The notes beneath the pieces were generated by a model, which was given only the letters and a program-made list of their open reading frames with translations, was not told where the DNA came from and did no database searches. Below, piece after piece: positions 27,902 to 35,708 of a DNA stretch of 64,000 bases (positions are counted from its first letter, which is position 1; every line of letters starts with the position of its first letter). Where the stretch lies: assembly GCA_002304445.1 (NCBI GenBank), contig NEVA01000014.1:56768-120767 (forward strand). Direction: 5' to 3'. The DNA is from Opitutia bacterium Tous-C4FEB (GTDB lineage Bacteria > Verrucomicrobiota > Verrucomicrobiia > Opitutales > Opitutaceae). The position numbers and the translations under genes are program-made.

Positions 27902-28291
27902 ATGAACTCTACCGTTAAATTCCTGTTCGCACTTCTCACTCTCGGCCTCGCCGCCGCGCCCTTGGCACACGCCAAGGAAAAGCCGGAAAAAGTCGCCCAA
28001 GCGGGCCAGCGGATCAAGGGCGCGGTCGATGAGCACGACAAGATGCTTAACGAGAAATTGAAACTCACCGCCGAACAGCAGGCGAAGCTCGCGACGATCC
28101 GCAAAGAACAAGCCGCGGGAATGAAGGCCCACCGGGGCGACCGCGCCAAGATGGCCGACGCCATGAAGACCGGCCGGGAGCAGATCCGCGCCATGCTGAC
28201 GCCCGAGCAGCAGACCACGTTTGACTCGATCAAACCCGAAGGCCGCGAAGGCAAGAAGGGCAAGAAAGGTAAGAAAGAAGACGCTTCCTGA
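27902..28291 (+). CDS. Small exported Spy/CpxP-like LTxxQ protein
   Basis: 129 aa. Signal peptide MNSTVKFLFALLTLGLAAAPLAHA. The mature part is helical and highly charged, with two LTxxQ motifs ('LTAEQQAKL' and 'LTPEQQTTF') as in Spy/CpxP periplasmic chaperones and stress sensors. The C-terminus is a lysine/glycine tail (GKKGKKGKKEDAS). The following gene encodes a second protein of the same type 72 bp on, suggesting duplication. The upstream gap carries a 6-bp inverted repeat (TCGGAC-acaac-GTCCGA, 27859-27875) that could be a regulator site. Confidence 0.8.
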   Translation: MNSTVKFLFALLTLGLAAAPLAHAKEKPEKVAQAGQRIKGAVDEHDKMLNEKLKLTAEQQAKLATIRKEQAAGMKAHRGDRAKMADAMKTGREQIRAMLTPEQQTTFDSIKPEGREGKKGKKGKKEDAS

Positions 28292-28363
28292 ACGATCCGT
28301 TGAACGGGTCCTCTAAACCGAAACTCCCTCAAAGATTCTCCAACGCTTAAAAATTCCGATCCT

Positions 28364-28771
28364 ATGAAATCAATCCTTCGTTCCTTTATCGGAGTGCTCG
28401 CCCTCGGCGCCGCGCTCCTGCCAGTCGTGTCTGTTGCCCAGAATAGTCCGCCGCCGGCGGAGAAGCGCGGTGGTCCCGGCGGCGGGCGGATGGGACCCGA
28501 GCAAATGATGGCCCGGCTCGATGAAGTCGTGACTCTAACCGCCGAGCAAAAGACGAAAGTCACGGCGATCTACAAAGAGCAGATGGCGGCGATGCAGGCG
28601 ATTCCCCAAGAGGAGCGCCGTGAAAAGATGCGCGAGTCGATGACGGCCACGCGGGAGAAAGTTCGCGCGGTGCTCACGCCGGAGCAGGCCAAGAAGTTTG
28701 ATGACATGCCGGCTCCGGGACGGGGCGGTCCCGGCGGTCCGGGCGGCGAGAAGAAGAAAAAACAGAATTGA
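28364..28771 (+). CDS. Small exported Spy/CpxP-like LTxxQ protein, glycine-rich
   Basis: 135 aa. Signal peptide MKSILRSFIGVLALGAALLPVVSVAQ, then a Pro/Gly-rich segment (KRGGPGGGRMGPEQ), a helical charged core with 'LTAEQKTKV' and 'LTPEQAKKF', and a tail GRGGPGGPGGEKKKKQN. It has the same architecture as the preceding gene, with the two LTxxQ motifs at similar spacing, so the pair looks like paralogues. Envelope-stress or metal-related periplasmic chaperone roles are known for the family; nothing here shows the ligand. Confidence 0.8.
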   Translation: MKSILRSFIGVLALGAALLPVVSVAQNSPPPAEKRGGPGGGRMGPEQMMARLDEVVTLTAEQKTKVTAIYKEQMAAMQAIPQEERREKMRESMTATREKVRAVLTPEQAKKFDDMPAPGRGGPGGPGGEKKKKQN

Positions 28772-28869
28772 TTGTCGCGCCCGATGAGCGAGCCGTCGTC
28801 TGCCCTTCGGTGGACGGCGGTTTTTCTTTTCGACTCGGCGGGCGCGGCGGGGCGGCCCAAGGTGCGGAG

Positions 28870-30147
28870 ATGGCGGCGCAAAAAAGCATCGTGGTGGTGG
28901 GCGGCGGGGCGGCGGGATTTTTCGCGGCCATCACGGCGGCTGAAACGTTGCGGGCGGGCGCCGCTGAGGGTCGTGATGGCGGCACGGTGACGCTTTATGA
29001 AGCGACGGCGCATCTGTTGGCGAAGGTCCGCATCTCCGGCGGCGGGCGGTGCAATGTGACGCACGCGTTTTTCGAGCCGCGCGAGCTGGTGAAGAAATAC
29101 CCGCGCGGCGGGCGCGAGTTGATCGGGGCGTTTTCTCGGTTTCAGCCGCGGGATACGGTGGCGTGGTTTGAGTCGCGCGGGGTGGAGCTGAAAACGGAGA
29201 GCGACGGGCGGATGTTTCCCGTGACGGACGACTCCGCGACGATCGTGGCGTGTCTGCAACGTGCGGCGGCGGATGCGGGAGTGCGGGTCGTGACGGGGGT
29301 GGGAGTGAAAACGCTAAGCAAGCACGCGGCGGGCTTTGAGCTTGAGCTCACGACGGGCGAAAGCATCTCGGCGGACCGGGTGTTGATCGCGACCGGCGGA
29401 AATAAATCTTCGGCGGGGTTGGCGGTGGCGCGGGCGTTGGGGCACGAGATCGAGCCGGCGGTGCCGTCGCTCTTTACGTTCAATATCGCGAAGGATGCGC
29501 GGCTGGAGGGGCTGGCGGGTGTGGCGATCGAACGCGTGGAGACGAGCGTGCGCGGGATGAGGTTGAAGGAGCGCGGACCCTTGCTGGTGACGCACTGGGG
29601 TGTGAGCGGCCCGGGGATTTTGAAACTCTCGGCGTGGGGTGCGCGGGACCTCGCGGCGATGGATTACAAGTTCACGCTCGTGGTGAATTTCGCGCCGGAG
29701 CACTCGCGGGAGATGCTGGTGAAAGAGTTGGCGGCGGCGCGGGAGAAAAATCTGAAGAAGCAAGTGACAACGTGGAGTCCGGTGGCGGGGGTGCCGCAGC
29801 GATTTTGGGAGCGATTGGTGGTGGCGGCGGGAATCGGGGCGACGACGCCTTGGACGAATGTGGGCAATGCGGGAATCGCGGCATTGGCGGCGCAGGTGGG
29901 CGCGGCGGAGTTTGCCGTGAGCGGGAAGAGCACGAACAAGGATGAGTTCGTGACGTGCGGCGGCGTGCGATTGCGCGAAGTGGAATTTCGGACGATGGAA
30001 AGCCGGTTGTGCCCGGGGCTGCATTTTGCCGGCGAGGTGTTGGACATCGACGGGGTAACAGGCGGGTTCAATTTTCAGGCGGCGTGGACAACGGGGTGGT
30101 TGGCGGGGCGGGCGATGGCGGGGGCAGATGGAGCGCAATCAGTTTGA
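28870..30147 (+). CDS. NAD(P)/FAD-dependent oxidoreductase, BaiN/HI0933 family
   Basis: 425 aa from MAAQKSIVVVGGGAAGFFAA, the FAD-binding GxGxxG strand; the 34 upstream track residues are rejected. The HI0933 hallmark 'SGGGRCNVTHAF' follows near residue 60. 'RVLIATGGNKSS' and the C-terminal 'CGGVRLREVEFRTMESRLCPGLHFAGEVLDIDG' (in part) with 'GGFNFQAAWTTGWLAG' complete the family pattern. The best-known relative is BaiN of bile-acid-transforming clostridia, but most members are uncharacterised. The gene is followed 32 bp later by two small envelope proteins. Confidence 0.92.
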   Translation: MAAQKSIVVVGGGAAGFFAAITAAETLRAGAAEGRDGGTVTLYEATAHLLAKVRISGGGRCNVTHAFFEPRELVKKYPRGGRELIGAFSRFQPRDTVAWFESRGVELKTESDGRMFPVTDDSATIVACLQRAAADAGVRVVTGVGVKTLSKHAAGFELELTTGESISADRVLIATGGNKSSAGLAVARALGHEIEPAVPSLFTFNIAKDARLEGLAGVAIERVETSVRGMRLKERGPLLVTHWGVSGPGILKLSAWGARDLAAMDYKFTLVVNFAPEHSREMLVKELAAAREKNLKKQVTTWSPVAGVPQRFWERLVVAAGIGATTPWTNVGNAGIAALAAQVGAAEFAVSGKSTNKDEFVTCGGVRLREVEFRTMESRLCPGLHFAGEVLDIDGVTGGFNFQAAWTTGWLAGRAMAGADGAQSV

Positions 30148-30179
30148 ACACAGCGCGAGCCCGGTTTTCGTCGTTTCAT

Positions 30180-30371
30180 ATGAAGCACTTCAGGAAGCCT
30201 CTTGTGCTCGTCGTAATCGGTTTCACGGGGTTGCTCTTTTCGGCGGGCTGCGTGAGCCAGATTGCAAGGAGCGAGATGACGCGGCGAAACGAAGCGGAGT
30301 TTAAAAAAGGCAAGATCACGCCGGCGCAGTACCGGAAGCAGCGGGATGAGATTGATCGCAACTTAAAGTGA
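30180..30371 (+). CDS. Small putative lipoprotein with SHOCT-like tail
   Basis: 63 aa, hidden inside a longer low-quality track ORF. MKHFRKPLVLVVIGFTGLLFSAGC gives a type II signal peptide, with Cys24 as probable lipidation site; the -3 residue Ser is not ideal. The C-terminal 'EFKKGKITPAQYRKQRDEIDRNLK' resembles short SHOCT-type oligomerisation helices. The ATG follows closely after the BaiN-type gene. It would be anchored in the periplasm-facing membrane leaflet. Function unknown. Confidence 0.65.
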   Translation: MKHFRKPLVLVVIGFTGLLFSAGCVSQIARSEMTRRNEAEFKKGKITPAQYRKQRDEIDRNLK

Positions 30372-30391
30372 GTGTCGTCGGCCTGAAATCA

Positions 30392-30667
30392 ATGAGCACA
30401 CCCCCTAAAAACTATTGGTTTCCGGCGAAGACGTTTGGCTGGGGCTGGGGCTTGCCGACGTGCTGGCAAGGTTGGGTGGTGACGGTGGCTTACGTCGTTT
30501 TGTTGGGGGGCGGGGCTTTTGTGATCGAGCACTCGAAGCGGTTCACGTCGTTTTTTGTTTTATACTCGTTGGCGCTGTCGGCGGTGTTGGTGGCGGTGTG
30601 TTGGTGGAAGGGCGAGCCGCCTCGGTGGCAGTGGGGCGGAGATGACGCGGCGGGCGGGAAAAAATAA
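30392..30667 (+). CDS. Small two-helix membrane protein of unknown function
   Basis: 91 aa from MSTPPKNYWFPAKTFGWGWGLP; a GTG at 30368 overlapping the upstream stop is an alternative start giving 99 aa. It has two hydrophobic segments, 'WVVTVAYVVLLGGGAFVI' and 'FVLYSLALSAVLVAVCWW', and a Trp-rich cytoplasmic tail 'KGEPPRWQWGG'. I do not recognise a named family beyond a general likeness to small verrucomicrobial membrane proteins. It probably shares a transcript with the lipoprotein upstream. Confidence 0.7.
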   Translation: MSTPPKNYWFPAKTFGWGWGLPTCWQGWVVTVAYVVLLGGGAFVIEHSKRFTSFFVLYSLALSAVLVAVCWWKGEPPRWQWGGDDAAGGKK

Positions 30668-30747
30668 GCGGCGCGTCTGAAGCGTGCGCGTCGGCTTGGC
30701 GCTTGCTGAGATTGGACACGGGATCTGTGATTCAAGCGCGCCCGCTT

Positions 30748-31695
30748 ATGACCTCCTACTGGCAACTCCTGCAACTGATCCTGCCCGTCTTTGCGTTAAT
30801 CGCCATCGGCGTGGTGGTGCGGCGGGTGCACTGGATTGAAGGGGAGGCGGAAGCGAGTCTCTTAAAGCTCGTCGTAAATGTCCTTTTTCCATGCCTCATT
30901 TTCGAATCGATCACGGGGAACGCGGCGTTGCAGGACGCGAAGAATGTGTGGATGCCGCCATTGATGGGATTTGTGGTAACGGCGGGTGGATTTCTGTTGG
31001 GACGGGTGATCGGGAAGGCCGCGGGGCTCACGGTGGGCACGGGGCTCCGGACGTTTGCGCTTACCGTTGGGATCGCGAACTACGGCTACTTGCCAATGCC
31101 GATCATGGCGGGGATTTGGGGGCCGGAGAGCCGGGGCGTGTTGATGGTGCACAATGTGGGCGTGGAGGCGGCGCTTTGGACGGTGGGCGTGCTCGTGTTG
31201 AACGGACTGTCGCCGCGCGACGGTTGGCGGAAGCTGGTGAATCCGATCATGGTCACGCTGGTGGTGGCGGTGGTTTTGAATCTCGCGGGGGCGGCGCCGC
31301 TCTTGCCGAAAATTTTCACCGATCTCGTCCACTCGCTGGCGGTGTGCGCGATCCCGCTGGGGATTCTGATGACGGGAGTGAGCCTCGCAAACTACCTCGG
31401 CGAGGTGCGGGCGCTTATGCAGCCGAAGATCACGCTGCTGGCGTGCGTGGTGCGCTTGGGGATTTTCCCGGTGTTGATTTTGGCGGCGGCGAAGTGGCTC
31501 CCGCTTTCGATTGAGCTGAAGCGCGTGCTCGTGGTGCAGGCGGCGATGCCGGCCGGCTTGATGCCGATCATCATCGCCCGGCACTATGGCGGACAGCCGC
31601 TCACCGCCGTTCAGATCGTGCTCGGGACGACGGTACTCGCGCTGCTCACAATCCCGCTGTGGCTTAAGGCGGGATTGGCGTGGGTGGGGGCTTAG
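30748..31695 (+). CDS. AEC family transporter (auxin efflux carrier fold)
   Basis: 315 aa from MTSYWQLLQLILPVFALIAIG, with ten hydrophobic segments in two inverted five-helix halves. 'LLKLVVNVLFPCLIFESI' in the first half and 'QAAMPAGLMPIIIARHYGG' in the second are the characteristic AEC/PIN-like crossover regions. Members export organic anions such as malate, malonate or auxin in plants. The ORF-track start is 15 codons upstream. The stop codon overlaps the convergent hpf stop in the tetranucleotide TTAG. Confidence 0.88.
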   Translation: MTSYWQLLQLILPVFALIAIGVVVRRVHWIEGEAEASLLKLVVNVLFPCLIFESITGNAALQDAKNVWMPPLMGFVVTAGGFLLGRVIGKAAGLTVGTGLRTFALTVGIANYGYLPMPIMAGIWGPESRGVLMVHNVGVEAALWTVGVLVLNGLSPRDGWRKLVNPIMVTLVVAVVLNLAGAAPLLPKIFTDLVHSLAVCAIPLGILMTGVSLANYLGEVRALMQPKITLLACVVRLGIFPVLILAAAKWLPLSIELKRVLVVQAAMPAGLMPIIIARHYGGQPLTAVQIVLGTTVLALLTIPLWLKAGLAWVGA

Positions 31696-32105
31696 TCTTC
31701 CGACGCGAGTTCTTTGCGGAATTTACCACTAGTCCGATCATTGTTGCGGCGGTCGGTGCGGGTGCGGGAGCGTTCGCGGAGCATCCGGTCGAGGCGGTCG
31801 GAAAGGAGGTCGAGGGATTTGTAGGCGTCGTCGGAGCGGACGCTGGCGATGAGATCGGGGCCGCCGATCTCGATGTGGCCTTTGGCGGCAAACTGGTCGC
31901 CGACGCCGCGGGTGTGATCGTGCTCGAGGTCGATACGCACGCGCACCAAGTGATCATTGTGCCGGAGCAGGCGCTCGGCGACGCCGAGGGCGTGGTCGCG
32001 CAGGGCCGGGGTGATCTCGAGGTGAACCCCTCGGACGATCACTTTTTCAACGAGCTCGGTGGGGGCGGTAGGGCGGGTGGGGTTGGAGGCGAGTTTGAGT
32101 TTCAT
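31692..32105 (-). CDS. hpf: Ribosome hibernation-promoting factor/RaiA family protein
   Basis: 137 aa. The N-terminal ~105 residues give the beta-alpha-beta-beta-beta-alpha fold of HPF/YfiA ('IVRGVHLEITPALRDHALGVAERLLRHND', 'VRIDLEHDHTRG', 'DDAYKSLDLLSDRLDRMLRE'). A basic Arg-rich tail (RSRTRTDRRNNDR...KFRKELASED) replaces the dimerisation domain of long HPFs, so this is a short-type factor that would bind the 30S decoding region in stationary phase. It lies downstream of tex on the same strand with a 118-bp gap. Confidence 0.87.
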   Translation of the reverse strand: MKLKLASNPTRPTAPTELVEKVIVRGVHLEITPALRDHALGVAERLLRHNDHLVRVRIDLEHDHTRGVGDQFAAKGHIEIGGPDLIASVRSDDAYKSLDLLSDRLDRMLRERSRTRTDRRNNDRTSGKFRKELASED

Positions 32106-32223
32106 GCGCTCGTTTCGACGCGTGATTCCCCGGGATGTTCGGTGGAAAATCCCTCAACAATTCAAGGTGTGGTTTCCCAAGGTGCGGCGGAGGAGAACCT
32201 TCCCCGTTTGGATCGCGGTCTGC

Positions 32224-34551
32224 TCAGCGCTTTTTGTTCAGCGCGGCGGCGAACCAGTCGTTGTTCACGGGCGCGGCGGCGCGCGGTGCGGCGGGGGCGA
32301 CGGCTGGACGGGGGCTTCCGTTGCCGAAGGCAGCGCGCGGAGCGCCCGGGCCGTTCGGGGTCTTGGGTCCGATCACGGGGTTGCTGCGCATCGAGAGGGC
32401 GATGCGCTGGCGGGGAAGATCGACCTCGGTGACCGTGACGGAAACCTTCTGGCCGGGCTTCACCACGGCTGCGGGCTCTTTCACGAAGCTGTCGGCGAGC
32501 TGGCTGACGTGGACGAGGCCGTCTTGGTGGACGCCGATGTCCACGAACGCGCCGAACGCGGTGACGTTGGTGACGATGCCGGGGAGCTTCATGCCGGGCT
32601 TGAGATCCTCGGGTTTGTGGACGCTGGCCTCGAAGGCAAAGACTTCGAATTTCTCGCGCGGGTCGCGGCCGGGTTTGGCGAGCTCGGCGACGATATCGGT
32701 GAGGGTGGGCAGGCCGACGTCGGCGGTGACGTAGTTCTCCAATTTGATTTTCGACCGGGCGAGGCCGTCGCGGATGAGATCGGGCACGGTGACGCCGAGG
32801 TCGGCGGCCATTTTCTCGACGAGGGCGTAGCGCTCGGGATGGACGGCGCAGGTGTCGAGCGGGTGGACGGCGTCGCGGATGCGGAGGAACCCGGCGGCCT
32901 GCTCGAAGGCCTTGGGGCCGAGGCGCGGGACGGATTTCAGCTCGGAGCGGGACTTGAACGGTCCGTTTTCGTTGCGGTGGGCGACGATGGCGGCGGCGGT
33001 GGTGGCGTTGAGACCGGAGACGTAGCTGAGCAGTTGTTTTGACGCGGTGTTGAGTTCGACGCCCACGCCGTTGACGGAGCTGACGACGGTGTCGTCGAGG
33101 GAACGTTTGAGCGCGGATTGATCGACGTCGTGCTGGTATTGGCCGACGCCGATGGATTTCGGGTCGAGTTTCACGAGTTCGGCGAGCGGGTCCATGAGGC
33201 GTCGGCCGATGGAGACGGCGCCGCGCACGGTGAGATCGTGGTCGGGAAATTCTTCGCGGGCGACGTCGCTGGCGGAGTAAATCGAAGCGCCGGATTCATT
33301 GACCATCACGATGGGAATCGAAGCGGGCAGGCCGAGAGTGCGGACGAAAGACTCGGTCTCGCGCCCGCCGGTGCCGTTGCCGATGGCGACGGCCTCGACT
33401 TTGAAAAATTTCACGAAGCCGAGGAGCTTCTCTTTGGCATCGGCCTCCATGCGGTCAGGGAAAACGACGTCGTTGTGGAGCAGCTTTCCCTGGCGATCGA
33501 GGAGGACGACTTTGCAACCGGTGCGGATGCCGGGGTCGATGGCGAGGACGGCGCGCTGGCCGAGGGGCGCGGCGAGGAGGAGCTCGCGGAGGTTGGAGGC
33601 GAAGACCTTGATGCCCTCGGCGTCGGCGCGCTTTTTGGATTCGAGGCGCATCTCGGTTTCCATCGCTGGGCAAAGGAGACGTTTGCAGGCGTCTTGGACG
33701 GCGAGACGGACCTGGGCGGAGGCGGCGTTTTTGGTTTTGGCGAAGAGCGGTTCGACCTCGGCGGGCGCGGTGGCTTCGTCGGGGAGTTGCACGCGCATCA
33801 TGAGAAATAGCTCTTTTTCACCGCGGCGCATGGCGAGGACGCGGTGGGACGGGGCTTTGGCGAGAGGCTCGCTCCATTCGAAGTAGTCTTTGAACTTCGC
33901 GGCTTCGGGCGCGGTGTCTTTGCCGAGAAGAACTTTGGAGGAGACGACGGCGTCGCGCTGGTAGATGACGCGGAGGCGGGCGCGGGCGTCTTTGTCGTCG
34001 CTGACGCGCTCGGCGATGATGTCGCGGGCGCCGGCGAGGGCTTCGGCGGAGTTCTCAATTTTCGATTTCTGGTTTTTACCGTCGTCGGCGGTGTAGTCGT
34101 TACCGACGAGTTTCTCGGCCTCGGCGACGGGATCGGTGGTGTCGGCTTGGGCGAAGATCAGTTCGGCGAGGGGCTCGAGGCCCTTTTCTTTGGCGATGGT
34201 GGCTCGGGTCCGTTTTTTCGGACGGAACGGAAGATAGATGTCCTCGAGGACGGTGAGTGAATCGGCGGCGTTGACGGCTTTTTCGAGGGCGGGAGAGAGG
34301 AGGTTGCGTTCCTTGAGCGAGGCGAGGATGGAGGCGCGGCGTTCGTCGATGGCGCGCATTTGCTCGAGTCGGTCGCGGATGGCGGTGATCTGGACCTCGT
34401 CGAGTTCGCCGGTGGCTTCCTTGCGGTAGCGGGCGATGAACGGCACGGTGGCGCCCTCGGCAAAAAGCTGCGCGGTGGCGGCGACTTGGTGGACCTTGAG
34501 GTTGAGTTCCTGCGTGACGCGGAGGACGTGGTCGGGGTTGGGCAATTCCAT
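32224..34551 (-). CDS. tex: Tex family RNA-binding transcriptional accessory protein
   Basis: 775 aa from MELPNPDHVLRVTQELNLKVHQV; the 335 extra upstream codons of the track ORF are the antisense of the neighbouring formylglycine-enzyme gene and are rejected. Domain order is as in Tex: N-terminal helical region ('VPFIARYRKEATGELDEVQI'), YqgF-like RNase H fold ('LAIDPGIRTGCKVVLLD'), helix-hairpin-helix ('LLSYVSGLNATTAAAIV', 'PRLGPKAFEQAAGFLRI') and C-terminal S1 domain ('GIVTNVTAFGAFVDIGVHQDGLVHVSQLAD', in part). The Ala/Pro/Arg-rich tail after the S1 domain is an extension. It binds RNA and ribosome-associated transcripts in the cytoplasm. Confidence 0.95.
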   Translation of the reverse strand: MELPNPDHVLRVTQELNLKVHQVAATAQLFAEGATVPFIARYRKEATGELDEVQITAIRDRLEQMRAIDERRASILASLKERNLLSPALEKAVNAADSLTVLEDIYLPFRPKKRTRATIAKEKGLEPLAELIFAQADTTDPVAEAEKLVGNDYTADDGKNQKSKIENSAEALAGARDIIAERVSDDKDARARLRVIYQRDAVVSSKVLLGKDTAPEAAKFKDYFEWSEPLAKAPSHRVLAMRRGEKELFLMMRVQLPDEATAPAEVEPLFAKTKNAASAQVRLAVQDACKRLLCPAMETEMRLESKKRADAEGIKVFASNLRELLLAAPLGQRAVLAIDPGIRTGCKVVLLDRQGKLLHNDVVFPDRMEADAKEKLLGFVKFFKVEAVAIGNGTGGRETESFVRTLGLPASIPIVMVNESGASIYSASDVAREEFPDHDLTVRGAVSIGRRLMDPLAELVKLDPKSIGVGQYQHDVDQSALKRSLDDTVVSSVNGVGVELNTASKQLLSYVSGLNATTAAAIVAHRNENGPFKSRSELKSVPRLGPKAFEQAAGFLRIRDAVHPLDTCAVHPERYALVEKMAADLGVTVPDLIRDGLARSKIKLENYVTADVGLPTLTDIVAELAKPGRDPREKFEVFAFEASVHKPEDLKPGMKLPGIVTNVTAFGAFVDIGVHQDGLVHVSQLADSFVKEPAAVVKPGQKVSVTVTEVDLPRQRIALSMRSNPVIGPKTPNGPGAPRAAFGNGSPRPAVAPAAPRAAAPVNNDWFAAALNKKR

Positions 34552-34692
34552 TGGTTTTTGAAAAAGAGAGCCGAGCAGAGAGGGCGGCGAGGTGCGGGCA
34601 ACCACGAAAGTGATGGGACGCGAAGAAGAAACTCCGGGGGTTGTCAGAGCCGTTGAAATCTGCCGGCGTGGGGACGCTTGAAGACCGATTCC

Positions 34693-35658
34693 ATGGATTC
34701 GTGTTGCGCGCCCGGGCGCCCAAAAACCACCGCGGCCGTCGCGGCGGTGGTGCCAAAACTTGAGGTATCGCAGGCGGCGGGGTCCACGACGGGTATGGCC
34801 CTGATTTCGGCGGGCGAGTTCGAGATGGGGACGGATGGCGATTACGGATTTCCGCTCGACGGCGAAGGTCCGGCCCATGCGGTGAAGTTGGCGGCATTCT
34901 ATCTCGACGCGACGTGTGTGACGAACGAGCAGTTCAACGCGTTTGTGAACGCGACGGGGTACAAGACCGAGAGCGAGCGCTTCGGTTGGAGCTTTGTCTT
35001 TTTCGGGCATCTTTCGCCCAAGCAACAGGCGACGGCGGTGCGCCTGCGCGTGTTGGGGAGCGAGTGGTGGTGCCGGGTTGATGGTGCGACGTGGCGACAT
35101 CCAGAGGGGCCGGGTTCGCACATCAAGCAACGCTGGGCGCACCCGGTAGTGCAGGTGTCGTGGAGCGACGCGGTCGCCTACGCCACCTGGGCGGGAAAGC
35201 GCCTGCCGACGGAGGCCGAGTGGGAATACGCCGCGCGGGGTGGTCTCGCGCAAAAACGGTTTCCGTGGGGCGACGAACTGGAGCCGGAGGGACGTCACCG
35301 CATGAACGTCTGGCAAGGGGTGTTTCCGGCCGCGAACACCGAGGCCGACGGGCATTTCGGCCCGGCCCCGGCGAAGAGTTATCGAGCCAACGGCTACGGC
35401 CTGTATCAAATGACGGGCAATGTGTGGGAGTGGTGCGCGGATTGGTTCGACGCGGCCACCTACCGGCACAACGCGCGCGGGCAGCCCTGCGTGAATCCGA
35501 CGGGCCCGACAACCGGGGAGCGTCGGGTGATGCGTGGCGGCAGCTACCTGTGCCATGCGAGTTATTGCAACCGCTACCGCACGGACGCACGCAGCAGCAA
35601 CACGCCCGACAGTGCTACCACCAATCTCGGCTTCCGGTGCGCGCGCGACGCGGCTTGA
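34693..35658 (+). CDS. Formylglycine-generating enzyme
   Basis: 321 aa from MDSCCAPGRPKTT; the track begins at a TTG 5 codons earlier. The FGE-sulfatase fold is clear: 'ALISAGEFEMGTDGDYGFPLDGEGPAH' (in part), 'LDATCVTNEQFNAFV', 'VQVSWSDAVAYATWAGKRLPTEAEWEYAARGG' (in part), 'TGNVWEWCADWF'. The C-terminus 'RGGSYLCHASYCNRYR' keeps both copper-binding/catalytic cysteines (Cys287 and Cys292), matching human SUMF1, so it should be active. It oxidises the cysteine of C-x-P-x-R sulfatases to formylglycine. A probable target is the sulfatase at 13.4 kb. It is divergent from tex. Confidence 0.95.
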   Translation: MDSCCAPGRPKTTAAVAAVVPKLEVSQAAGSTTGMALISAGEFEMGTDGDYGFPLDGEGPAHAVKLAAFYLDATCVTNEQFNAFVNATGYKTESERFGWSFVFFGHLSPKQQATAVRLRVLGSEWWCRVDGATWRHPEGPGSHIKQRWAHPVVQVSWSDAVAYATWAGKRLPTEAEWEYAARGGLAQKRFPWGDELEPEGRHRMNVWQGVFPAANTEADGHFGPAPAKSYRANGYGLYQMTGNVWEWCADWFDAATYRHNARGQPCVNPTGPTTGERRVMRGGSYLCHASYCNRYRTDARSSNTPDSATTNLGFRCARDAA

Positions 35659-35708
35659 TCGGGACTGGCAGACCGTTTTCGCTCACGCTTCCCCCCAACC
35701 AAAACTTC

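Noticed and set aside
34552-35556. 335-codon N-terminal extension of Tex in the ORF track
   Set aside because: It overlaps the formylglycine-generating enzyme on the other strand; Tex proteins begin at the MELPNPDHVLRV-type region.
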